From NCBI GenBank assembly GCA_015179045.1, contig WHUZ01000136.1, positions 1 through 64,000 of the forward strand: DNA of 64,000 nt, read 5' to 3'. Shown one piece after another: positions 32,003-41,411 of this stretch; within the stretch, counting starts at the first letter, position 1; each line of letters starts with the position of its first letter. Source of the stretch: Kalaharituber pfeilii (taxonomy: Eukaryota > Ascomycota > Pezizomycetes > Pezizales > Pezizaceae). The position numbers and the translations under genes were made by a program. The notes beneath the pieces were generated by a model. It was not told the origin of the DNA. It saw only the letters and a program-made list of their open reading frames with translations, and did no database searches.

Positions 32003-32700
32003 GATTCATAATCAGTGAACTAGATATCGACAGTCGGAAATGCACTTGAGAGGAGTTTTCTATAAGCAGTGCGGAGAAAAAGGACGATGAAATGCCCCGT
32101 CAAATTAAACGGACGTACTTACATAATATACCTTTTAGAAAAAAAATTTTACGCGGAAGCGCCGGTGAAGGATCGATGCCTCCAGTGCATGAAGACGTGC
32201 AGTAGCGTATTTACGTGAGGGATACCCGACCAATGTCTGGGATTCGGGCATAGCTACAGCGCCAGCAATCTAGAGAACTTCATTGGACGAATGCGCAGCC
32301 TTGGTGGTGGTCGTTATGCTACTGGTATGTGGAATACATGTCATGGTGGAGGAATAGTGACGCAGCTGCGTGTTGGCAAGTGAATGAACCCAAGCACATG
32401 TAGTTACGCGGATCGACAGGGATTACCTGTTTCCATCTGGACGACCGGGACTCCAACCATCACCCACCAACATACTCCCAAAAGGGTATTTGAAAAAACT
32501 AAAGAATGGTATCCGCCCATGCTGGGCCAGAGCGAGAGCTAGAGTGTGGCTATGCTATTTTGCAAAGGACAGAAGGACAATATACTCGCTGATTCGGATA
32601 CTGGACGTTGCATACGCGCTATGTGCTTTTGGGCATAGCATTATATGCAACGTTTGCTTGCATGCAAGTATACTAGTAGAATTCAAATGTGTCTAGGTTA
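32003..32700. other. upstream region of the BTB gene
   Basis: About 700 bp without a supported gene. The first part should hold the BTB promoter, but I see no clear TATA or CAAT element. A 68-codon frame at 32490-32696 has no motif. Confidence 0.4.
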
Positions 32701-32714
32701 CGACGAAACACCTT

Positions 32715-32787
32715 TTTTTTTTTTTTTTTTCAATATCAGTACTCGCATACCGCCCTAAGGGCTATGGCGAGGAGGTAGCGTCTTGGT
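32715..32787 (-). mobile_element. family A mini-insertion, TSD CGAAACACCTT
   Basis: T-run plus ACTCGCATACCGCCCTAAGG and about 15 bp more; TSD at 32704-32714 and 32788-32798. Confidence 0.9.
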
Positions 32788-32799
32788 CGAAACACCTTG

Positions 32800-33280
32800 A
32801 AAACACTGCTGATAGCGAAATGAAGGTCCTCATGTCCACTATTACAGTCTTGTATGTTCCTAATTTTCTTGGCCATCATTTTAAACTCACTCGTTACCTA
32901 TCTCATGAGCAGGAGCTGCATGACCATTCCTTTATACAACGTAATAGTTGTCCTTCCATGGCTTTTCCCCATTGCATAAATACCATCAGCTAAAATTTCT
33001 ACTGGTAATGCCGGTATCGCACCTGTGCATAAATTTAAAGGAGAATTCTAACTGGGCGGACTGGACATGCAGCTGAAGTGACACCCAGATGAAACAAAAT
33101 CTAGAAATTAATTTCCAGCTGGCAGCGAATTTAGCAAAGCCACGTTGTCTCCTTGGTTCGAAACGGCAAGTGATAGGTAGCGAAAGCGATAATTCGCGAA
33201 ACACTATTATGCCGATCTTCCGCCAGTGCAGTTTCTAGGGTGCTGTGGCAGCGGAAGTGGAGGAGTCAGTCTGTGGCGGT
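32800..33280. other. no supported gene
   Basis: I see no motif on either strand; the frames present are short. Confidence 0.4.
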
Positions 33281-33282
33281 GT

Positions 33283-33340
33283 ATATGACGGGCATGGGGG
33301 GTGGGGGTGGGGGTGGGGGTAGGGGTGGGGGTGGATGCCT
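33283..33340. repeat. GGGGGT microsatellite
   Basis: About eight 6-bp units of GGGTGG/GGGGGT type. On the plus strand such G-runs could form a G-quadruplex. Confidence 0.9.
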
Positions 33341-33576
33341 GAATTGGGTTGTTGCTGACGGGGGAAATACGTATTGTAACAGGGCGGGTCAGGGCAAGCG
33401 TCCTGCTCCCTCCAAACCTACATTGCACTTGAAAAGTTCTCTCTTAAGTTCCCATCTCTTGAGAGTTAAAGTGCCCTCTCACAGTGCTAGAACTAGGGAG
33501 TGTTTAAGAAATACAACTTTGAATATTCCTATCCAACTGTTGGGGGAAGTATAACTCTCGCTCACACTGCACTGTT

Positions 33577-33578
33577 TA

Positions 33579-33609
<31 letters not shown>

Positions 33610-33947
33610 TTTAAATACTCGCATGCCGCCCTATGGGCTATGGCGAGGGTTGTTTAAGTACATAATTATATCGGTTATAAAAGAAATAAAAGAAAGAAAG
33701 GAAATAAGAGGAGAGAAAATTTCATATGCCCGCTGTCCCTGTCTCCCTCTATCGGCCGTCAATGCCCCTATCATTCCGTCCATTCCAGCAATTCCATTAA
33801 AGTGTCTCTGTCTCCCTCCTTAGGGGGATTTCGAAGGTCGGTCTCTCCTCCCGGCCATTTGCGTTTCCATATTCGACATTCCGTCAGGATGTGTGCGGTG
33901 GTTTCCACGTCTTCTCCGCACCATCGACACTCCGGACTTTTTCTTTT
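33577..33947 (-). mobile_element. family A LINE 3' end, minus strand
   Basis: T-run and module at 33577-33650, 3' UTR, then ORF2 C-terminal codons (SPECRWCGEDVETTAHIL, then RIWKRKWPGG) to about 33940. A second minus-strand family A tail follows at once. Confidence 0.85.
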
Positions 33948-34957
33948 TTTTTTTTTTTTTTTATATATATCATTAATCGCGTGCCGCCCTATGGGCTATG
34001 GCGAGGTTTAAGTACACACTGGGAAAGATGAATTCAACGAAAAAGAAAGAAATATGTCTGAGAACAAGGAAAAGGAAAAGGGAAGTATGTCTGGGAGTGA
34101 GGAAAAGAGAAGTGTAGTATGTCTGAACGCTGAACCGAAGTAAACGTCGGAGAAATGAAATGTCTCTGTTCTGGCCTACCGACGAACATTGCGGTTCGCG
34201 AATCGGCCAATTCGTCGGTGGGCTGGCTGATTCGCGAATGGGCCAGCCCACCGACGAACACTAGTTTAATACAAGTACCACTAGGTACCTCTACGTACTA
34301 CCAGTGATTGAGTATAGAGAAACATTCTGCTACCAGCGTTAATTGATAAGCCAGTTACTGTGTGCTAACACAGCCCTATTGCCACTGACAAGTTGCCACC
34401 TACAAGTTGCCACTTGAAAGTTGCTGTCGGTGATAAGTTGCTACTTCTTACCCACATACTAGAAGATAATACAGACAGTTTAATTAATAATTCACTACGC
34501 ATCTAGACTGCTATAGTTAAGAATACCAATTTGTAATCATAACTTAATTATTGTTAACCGAAACACTAGAAGAAAATTACTAAATATGCTTCTAGTATTC
34601 TTCTTACTCTAAGCAAAATTTTGGGGTGTTATCTTCATAGGTAGAGATTTCCGGAATCCTCCGCCATTCTGGTATTATATTGTGGCAGTAACAGAGATTG
34701 CGTTGATGCCAAGAATGAAAAGTTTGGTGGTTGTATCACCAGAAACAGTAGATAATAAGAGCCCTGCAAGTGCCAAGTACCCACCTCATCATGATAAAAC
34801 TTGTCAAGACAAAATTTCATGTTCTTGTCTAGGTACCTGCTCTTCTCTTCGTTGTACATGCATATGTCAAAAGGTTAAATGTTCTTATTCTTGTAATAAA
34901 AGCAATGCTGGTCAATGTACTAACCAGGAGAATGAGAGTGAACATCGTGATGTATAT

Positions 34958-35332
34958 TTAGGGAAGGTCCGGAAATGGTTGGAGTCCGGGAATGATAGGC
35001 TAGGCAAGACCGTGGGGATAAGGTGGCTGAGACGAAAGACCGCGCTACTGGAAGAAGGAAAAATGACCAGCTCGGTCGTGGTGTACTTGGAGGCAGCGAC
35101 GGGCGTAGACAGAGTTAGGTTAGGTGGGAAATGGTTGAGGACCACTCAATACGAGCCGGACAGACGGAGGAAATAGGCTGTATTGACCAGTGTGTACATT
35201 CTACCCGCACCATGTATGAGCATTGCGGGCACCACATGTATTTAGTGACGGTTAATTTTCTTTCTTTAATAAATACCTCGCCATAGCCCATACTGCGGCA
35301 TGCGAGTAATGATATATAAAAAAAAAATAGTA
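34958..35332 (+). mobile_element. half-LINE (family A) 3' fragment nested in copy B
   Basis: ORF1 C-terminal codons (VRKWLESGNDRLGKTVGI, TSSVVVYLEAATG, GGKWLRTTQYE), stop, about 110 bp of 3' UTR, family A module, A-run. There is no ORF2 sequence. The matching position in copy A (about 15390) is uninterrupted. Confidence 0.85.
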
Positions 35333-35426
35333 CATAGATGACTGCATAGGGGGATAGGAGACTGTGGAAATTGCTTAGCTGGCTGTATGATAGATCACTA
35401 TTACATTAAATCATAAGCGAGTATAT

Positions 35427-35600
35427 AGGGGGGGGAGAGAACGTTGGCGGAGGTGATGGACTGGGCGGCGGAGTAACCGGTCATATTTTCACTTTATCTC
35501 CTTATCTGTTACTTATTTTTCCGTTGATTATCATTCATGTATCTAAACCCTCGCCATAGCCTGCAAGGCGGCGTGCGAGTAATGATATTAAAAAAAAAAA
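35427..35600 (+). mobile_element. family A LINE 3' end nested in copy B
   Basis: The last ORF2 codons (VMDWAAE, stop), 3' UTR, module and A-run. TSD ATAAGCGAGTATATA on both sides; copy A has the same target once, near 15485-15505. Confidence 0.9.
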
Positions 35601-36317
35601 AATAAGCGAGTATATATATTACATATAGGTACATGAGGTACATTCATGTTCGCCGCTGGGCCAGGTGTTCGTGGCTGGGCTGGCCCCCTGAAAAACACCA
35701 TATGTTTTTCACGGGGCCGGCCGGTTCACGAATCGGCTGGCCGGTTCGCGAACCGGAAAATGTTCGTCGGTGGGCCAGAACATCTCTTGAAATATCTCTT
35801 GCTTCAATCGTCGGAACACCAGTCTAGAAGTTCTACCAGGGTGTCTCTGTCTCTGTGTTTTGGGGGATTCCGTAGATCTACCTCCCCCCCCCGGCCATCT
35901 CCGCTTCCATACCGCATGCGGTCATGATGTGCGTGGTGGCTTCCAGTCCCTCCCCGCACCAGCAGCACTCTGGGCTATTCTCTTTACGAATCTGGTGACT
36001 CCAGTGCCTAAGTCCCTTGTTTCCAAGTATTCCAGCTAGGATGGCGACTCTGGGGCCTAGCCTTTGTAGTGGTCGGCATCCGAGGTTCAGCCTGTTCCGT
36101 TCCGTGGCTCTCCGTGACTTTGCGAGTTGTCGCATTCCTGCTTCGGTGACTGTTTCGTCCTGATATTGGAGGTAGTCTGTTTCGTTCTCCGGCTCTCTGT
36201 GACCTTGCTAGTTGTCGCTCTGTTATTTGCTCAACATGCATAATATTCTTACAGTTCTTTCCTAACTAACGAGCCAATTCATGCTGTTATTCTTTAATCC
36301 ATATTACCTCCGCAACC

Positions 36318-36420
36318 ATGGCTCCAACAATTTTCACAACTTCTATCTATGACGTTGGAACCAAGACCCTATCAACATCGGGTGCTATGAAGCAAGTCAG
36401 TCATACATGCAAATTTAAAT
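36318..36420 (+). other. possible first exon of an unknown gene
   Basis: An ATG opens MAPTIFTTSIYDVGTKTLST and then SGAMKQ, with a GTCAGT donor-like site. I cannot connect it with confidence to downstream sequence, although the frame shared with 17480 begins soon after. Confidence 0.25.
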
Positions 36421-36429
36421 AATGAAAAA

Positions 36430-36840
36430 TACGGTGTGAAGAAGGCTCAACAGCATCCACTGTCTTGCAGAGGGTACCGGTATCTAGAGCTGGCAGAACG
36501 AGGTCTCAAGGGCAGTCTCAATGGTCAAACATCAAGAAAGGATCCTAAAGGAAGAATAGCCAAGTGCATTGTCCGTGCATGTCTGGTCTGTCTATCCGTC
36601 CATCCTTGCCTGTCTCTGCTGTCTCTGGTGTGCCCATACCGTCCTATCTACATACAATTTATAGACCACCTTCGCCTTCCAACCGAGCCTATACATCCAC
36701 ATCTCGCTTCTTAGATAGAAACTCGTTTCCTAAATAATATGTATGCATCATCATATGGCCGTACCGGTGAGTACCGTTCCCGGTCGCGTTTGGACTTATT
36801 CTTCCCATCGGTTCTGTGGTTACCACCACGACGGCAGTGC
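36430..36840 (+). repeat. dispersed duplicate of 17480-17955
   Basis: See the entry at 17480: the same frame (RYLELAERGLKGSL) and the same downstream ATACAATTTATAGACCACCT. The family A LINE at 36842 is inserted in its right end. Confidence 0.6.
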
Positions 36841-36841
36841 T

Positions 36842-37083
36842 CACTAGGTGCAGGACATGGAAACGAAAGTGGCCAGGGGGCATGCAAGACTTGGTCACTC
36901 CTCCGAAGAGCAAGGACACAGACCCACTAAGAGACATCTTGGAGTGGGCAGGGGCATAGGAGACACACAGGATCTTTTCTTATTCCTTTTCTTCTACCTT
37001 CATATGTATCTAATCTCATGTAACTAATCTCGCCATAGCCCCCAGGGCGGCACGCGAGTAATAATATAAAAAAAAAAAAAAAA
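36842..37083 (+). mobile_element. family A LINE 3' end, plus strand
   Basis: ORF2 end (RTWKRKWPGG-like CRTWK, then DTDPLRDILEWAGA, stop), 3' UTR, module, A-run. An imperfect TSD CCAC(G/A)ACGGCAG flanks it. Confidence 0.85.
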
Positions 37084-37563
37084 CCACAACGGCAGTATAT
37101 TATTTCATCAACTTACCCCATCCACCATTCACACCAACAATTCTCACTGGATTCCCGCTTTCCCGCATTCAAATTGGCTGAAAAACTCGCTACTCCGGTG
37201 ACCTGTCCATTCGCGCCAGGAACAAATACCACCCTCTGCGTCTGCCCATTGAGTGTCACATTTGCTATTCTCTGGCTGTTATCACAGTTTGTACAACGCA
37301 TGCGGATGATAGTGCGGGTTGTGGCACTAGATGCGACGTTATTAAAGGTGAGCGTACCGCCGAGCTGCCGCCGAGATAGCCGATTGCAGTACCGCCGGAG
37401 CAGTCGCTGCAAGAGGTGGTGCGCGCGTTGTTGTGCGAGGACGATTCGGCTTCGTAAGAGTTATCTGAGGGCGGGAAGGACCAGGTGCCAGCTGCGGCGT
37501 TGGGGACCCAATTGTAGTACCGTGACTGCAAGGGAGAGGATATCAGTCAAGAGCGGAGAAGGG

Positions 37564-38024
37564 ATTTATTTATTTACTTATTTATTTATTTATTTATTTA
37601 TTTTTTTTTTATATCATTCGTCGAATTCGTGCCTATGGGCTTCGGCGACTTTTAATTACATATGAGAAAAGGTGGAAGAAAAAATGAGGAGAAAGAAAAG
37701 AAAAGCAAAAAGGAAGAAGAAGTGTAATCTTGGCCTTCCCGCCTGTGCGTTCCCGGCCGTTTGTCCCTTATTGTTCCATCCACTTCATCAACGCCCTGAG
37801 CGGGTCCCCTTCCCCTTCGTCCCTTTTCGAGGGGTTCTGCAGCGCGTCCCTCCCCCCTCGCCACCTTCTTTTCCACACTCGGCATCTGCTCACGACGTGT
37901 GACATTGTCTCTTCCTCCTCGAGCTCCCCGCACCACCTGCACTCCGGTCCGTCGGACTTGCCTATTCTGTATTGCCACAATCGCAGGCCCTTGCCGCCCA
38001 GCAGGCCGGCTAGCGTCGGAAAAG
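37564..38024 (-). mobile_element. variant family A LINE inside the galactanase intron
   Basis: A TTTA/T-run and a diverged module (TTCGTGCCTATGGGCTTCGG) precede a 3' UTR and ORF2 C-terminal codons on the minus strand (YRIGKSDGPECRWCGELEEE, then RCRVWKRRWRGG). TSD AAGGGATT on both sides. The module differs from other family A tails, so this is a subfamily. Confidence 0.85.
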
Positions 38025-38063
38025 GGATTGGAAACTGATGTTCTCAGTAGAGACGTACCAAGG

Positions 38064-38065
<2 letters not shown>

Positions 38066-38099
<34 letters not shown>

Positions 38100-38144
38100 C
38101 ATATCAATACTCGCATGCCACCTCGTGGGCTACAGTATGGCGAG
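38066..38144 (-). mobile_element. family A mini-insertion (79 bp) at a splice donor
   Basis: T-run plus the module. TSD GTACCAAGGAA at 38055-38065 and 38145-38155, which is the exon/intron junction of the galactanase relic, so the donor GTAC is duplicated. Confidence 0.92.
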
Positions 38145-38662
38145 GTACCAAGGAAGCAGCCGTGCCGGAGAGTTCAAGTGGGAGCCAGATGTAGGTTGAA
38201 GACATCAGCTTTCCTGGCACCCAGCGGTCACCCATGAACATTGTGAAGTCATTTCCCACAGGAAAAATAAAAGCACTCTGGGAATTCTAAGTGTTTGATC
38301 CAGAGGGTGTAGCTGAATTGAGCCGATATATCATGTCAGGATTCTGCGTGTCTTCTTTTGCACTCGTGCTCTTAACTTCCAGTTCTGCCAGCTCGACCAT
38401 AGTCCACTCATGCTTGTAGCAGTGGAGTAGAGTGCTTCACCTAGAAACTGACCATCACCGGGAAACCGATCAAATCCATTAACCTATGTACAGAGCTGCT
38501 ATGAATGCAAATGACACCCAAGTGGGCTCAAATTAAACCCAGGGCATGACAGAACAGAGTAAATTATTTTACACATCTTCTTTTCCCAGTTTGTAGCACA
38601 TGGGGAGTGACATATACTGGAATATATTCTAGGATATACGTTTGAGTCACTATATGTGAATG

Positions 38663-39086
38663 TGTAACGGCGGACGTGGTCTGGGGCCCGTGGGTGACGG
38701 CGATCTACGGAGCGCAGGCAGGAGGCGGCAGGCAGCAGTTCAGCAGTTCGCGGCAGCAAGGCGGTTCAACGGTTCACAGCGGTACAGCAGTTCAGCGGAT
38801 CGGCACAGCAGGTAACCACTCTACTTAGTAGAAACTAAATACAAGAGGTTGCGTAAAGAGAAAAAGGAAAGGAGAAGACACAGCCATGAACACCACTTAT
38901 ATACACTTTTGAGACTGCAATACGCACTCAGGTCACATCCCTTTTACCCATATATATTGTACCGACATCCTGAAATGCTTGTCAGAGGTCATCTTTTAGC
39001 GTGAAGCTATCATCCCGAAATGCTTGTCAGAGGTCATCTTTTAGCGTGAAAATATTTACCCGGCTCGCTATAAATATCCCGTTACA
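38663..39086. mobile_element. solo LTR (424 bp), TSD GAATG
   Basis: Termini TGTAACGG and CCGTTACA; TSD GAATG at 38658-38662 and 39087-39091. The intact foldback arm near 25960-25985 carries the uninterrupted target. Inside, a ~43-bp unit (GAAATGCTTGTCAGAGGTCA) is repeated in tandem at about 38968-39054. Confidence 0.95.
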
Positions 39087-39230
39087 GAATGAGATTACCT
39101 GAGGCCTTTACTTCTCAACATATCCTCTATTGCTTATGCTAAGTAAGTAAACTAAGCTTTGTAACTATTGGACCTACAGTATCAGCACAGAGTTACTGTT
39201 ATATCAAAAATACATTTTCACTTACTTGGA

Positions 39231-39297
39231 TTTTTTTTTTTTTATTTAAAAAAAAAATCACATAACCCCGCTTGCAGCACGTAGCCATGGCAGGGCA
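39231..39297 (-). mobile_element. family B mini-insertion
   Basis: T/A-run plus ACATAACCCCGCTTGCAGCA and CATGGCAGGG, in the foldback arm; CTACTTGGATT-like TSD follows. Confidence 0.85.
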
Positions 39298-39458
39298 CCT
39301 ACTTGGATTGATGGCAGTATTATTTGATGAAAAAGAAGCACAGAGACTCTGTTAAGGTATATAATAGAAATACATGCATAGGGAAATGTTTTTCGAATAG
39401 ATTGTAGTATTGACAAATAGTGGGAGCGGTTGAACACTACAAGCACACCGCAGGAGGA

Positions 39459-39519
39459 TTTTTTTTTTTTTTTTTTTTTCACATGACCCCGCATGCAGCT
39501 GTTCGCCAAGGCAGGGCAA
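39459..39519 (-). mobile_element. family B mini-insertion
   Basis: T-run plus ACATGACCCCGCATGCAGCT; TSD ACCGCAGGA flanks it. It lies at the broken end of the foldback arm. Confidence 0.85.
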
Positions 39520-39599
39520 AAAAACCGCAGGATGAGCTGGGCCCCTTGGTGGGGTTGATGATGTAGGTGGAAAGATGACACTGCATTGTACGAATCTTC

Positions 39600-39985
39600 G
39601 CGTTGGGGTTTCTGTGGTTCGCTAATTTCTTTTCTTGATCCCTTTTGTGTGTAACCTCGTCTAGCGCGGCGATATACGAGCAATGATATTACCAAAAAAA
39701 AAAAAAAAAATAAATAAATAAATAAAATAAAAAAAATAACAAAAACTCGGAGAAGGTCGATCAGAACATAGGACGTTTTGCCCATATCAACCGCCAGAAA
39801 GAAATGCAGCTCCTGAGGAATAGACCATAAAAAAACCCAGACCTTCGGCCAAGGAGAATCGAGTAATCGTCAAAGTCCCGTCCCCGAGTCAATACTTTTA
39901 ATTCTTCCGAGCGTTAGATATCTCGCCATAGCCCCAAGGGCGGCACGCGGGCAATGAAATAAAAAAAACAAAAAAAACAAAGGAG
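39600..39985 (+). mobile_element. two family A 3' ends in tandem, plus strand
   Basis: A diverged tail (about 39648-39710, CTAGCGCGGCGATATACGAG, A-run) is followed by a regular one (39918-39985, CGCCATAGCCCCAAGGGCGG). The sequence between has no ORF2 remnant I can read. Confidence 0.6.
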
Positions 39986-40182
39986 TGTTACATATATCAT
40001 GTACCGCCTACATTACTGGCTTGGAGGTCGTGGGGTCTATTTTGGCCTCTTTACTGTATGTTTCTTTTATTTCCTTTTCGATTTGGCTTTGGCTTTGCTT
40101 TCGACATAGTCCTGAGGGCAGTCTCGATAAATGAAGAAGAAACATTAAATGAATAAATCAATGAATAAAAACCCACGCAGGG

Positions 40183-40434
40183 TTACTCCGCGGGAAAGAT
40201 GCACATGGTATAGTCGATGAGGGGCGTTTCATCTCCCGTTCCAGCTTGCATAAGCAGAGCTTTACAGGCGGGTGAGGAAGTGAATCCATCATCTGTGCAG
40301 CAAGCTGAGAATTCCAGAGAATTCCCCCATATTAAGAGGGTGCATGTATAAGCTGAATGCTGACAGTTTGTGGTTCCTCCTTGTATGTTACCACCAGACG
40401 ACGCACATAACCCAACCCAAGGTTTACACCAAAG
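40183..40434 (-). CDS. cysteine-rich terminal exon, possible secreted protein
   Basis: After a CAG acceptor-like site (40435-40437) the minus strand is open for 83 codons to TAA, starting LWCKPWVGLCASSGGN and containing TTNCQHSAYTCTLL, EFSACCTDDGFTSSPACK and YTMCIF. Nine cysteines in 83 residues, including a CC pair, suggest a disulphide-rich extracellular protein such as a small secreted effector. The 5' exon with a signal peptide was not found; frames at 40500-40600 do not supply one. An ATG-based search misses this exon because it has no start. Confidence 0.45.
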   Translation of the reverse strand, partial: LWCKPWVGLCASSGGNIQGGTTNCQHSAYTCTLLIWGNSLEFSACCTDDGFTSSPACKALLMQAGTGDETPLIDYTMCIFPAE

Positions 40435-41270
40435 CTGACGACGGAGGCGAGCATAAATTTATCTCAACACCCGTCATGTATGTTAGAACAGTATCACGTA
40501 ACCACCCCGAGTAATTTAGTTCGGGAACCAGGCCGCCAATACAGCCCTATTTGCGTATATATTCCAATCCTCCTTAGGCGCTGAATCATGAAAAGCGGGC
40601 CCGGATTTGCCCCTCATATAAAGTGTCATGAGGATGCAGGTATTCTTTTTTTTTTTTTTTTTTTTTATTCACGTAACCCCGCATACAGGCTACCAGCCTA
40701 TGGCAGGGACCCATATACCCGGGCCAGGTGTGGAACAGCTAACTACAGAATCTACATACACACCTTGAGCACCCAGTGCCCTCCGTCCCCGGCTACCCCA
40801 GATCGAGGCAGGCAAACCAGTGCTCGACCGGGTCGCCCTCCACGCCTTCTTGCTTCCACCCTTTCTCCTCCCAGGACTGCCAGGTGACATGCGCCCCATC
40901 TTTTGCCTTCCTCTGGGGCCGCTCCAGTTCGGTGCATCTGAACACCACATGCTCAGCACTCCATGCCTCACCACATGTGCATTGTACCTCCTCGCCACTG
41001 ACCATCCTCCTCCACATAGCACCACCTTTTCCAGTCCGCAGCCATGTGGAATTTGTGAGTGCTCTCCTGCCCCACTTCACGAATTTGCCCTTCCCAAACC
41101 CTGCTCGCTCCCTCCCCTCTTTTCTTTTTCGAACTAACTCCCGACGCAGCCCGCCCTCAGTGGCCTGCCCATCATACCTCATGCACTTGGCCCCCTCTTT
41201 GGCCAACTCATCTGCCTTTTCATTGCCCTCTATACCCACGTGGGCCTTGACCCATTGGCAGCTTCACTGC

Positions 41271-41360
41271 ATCCTTTATTTTTTCCTTTAATAAACCCTC
41301 GCCATAGCCCATAGGGCGGCACGCGAGTAATGATATAAAAAAAAAAAAGAAAAAAAAAAA
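41271..41360 (+). mobile_element. family A 3' end, TSD TTCACTGCATCC
   Basis: A short 3' UTR, the plus-strand module and an interrupted A-run. TSD TTCACTGCATCC flanks it within the family B RNase H region. Confidence 0.9.
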
Positions 41361-41411
41361 TTCACTGCATCCGCCTCCCTTAGCCTCCGCCGCCTCTCTG
41401 CAATCAGCTCT

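Larger units (their letters stand above)
34167..35782 (+). mobile_element. TIR transposon, TGT...ACA termini, 4-bp TSD (copy B)
   Basis: TGTTCTGGCC...GGCCAGAACA with TSD TCTC at 34163-34166 and 35783-35786. It is nearly identical to copy A (14574) outside two LINE insertions (about 34958-35332 and 35427-35600). The cysteine-rich CXC-like frame (CSCLGTCSSLRCTCI) is kept near 34810-34930. It lies in the 3' UTR of a LINE. Confidence 0.92.
33948..36240 (-). mobile_element. family A LINE 3' part split by a TIR transposon
   Basis: The tail and 3' UTR lie at 33948-34166. The 4-bp-TSD element (34167-35782) interrupts, and the LINE resumes at 35787 with ORF2 codons on the minus strand (LGPRVAILAGILGNKGLRHW, then SPECCWCGEGLEATTHIM) to about 36240. 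The first Cys pair of the knuckle is kept. Confidence 0.8.
37113..38300 (-). pseudogene. GH43 exo-1,3-beta-galactanase relic with CBM35 module
   Basis: Enzymes of this type release galactose from 1,3-beta-galactan and carry a C-terminal carbohydrate-binding module. On the minus strand, 38290-38149 reads NDFTMFMGDRWVPGKLMSST, then YIWLPLELSG, as in the end of the GH43 domain. A GTACGT donor follows, and a TTGCAG acceptor at 37526-37528 resumes in phase with SRYYNWVPNAAAGTWSF, then the CBM35 module (SYEAES, CSDCSGGTAIGYLGGS, TLTFNNVASSATTR, NVTLNGQTQRV). Two small frameshifts (about 37365 and 37165) and the missing 5' half make it a pseudogene. The intron contains a LINE and its donor is duplicated by another insertion. 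Confidence 0.7.
38430..39460. mobile_element. foldback element, single diverged arm
   Basis: It starts GAGTGCTTCACCTAGAAACT after TA (38428-38429) and follows the left arm of 25728-27472 with perhaps 10-15% divergence. It is interrupted by the solo LTR at 38663-39086 and a family B tail at 39231-39297, and lost beyond 39460. No second arm is present. Confidence 0.85.
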
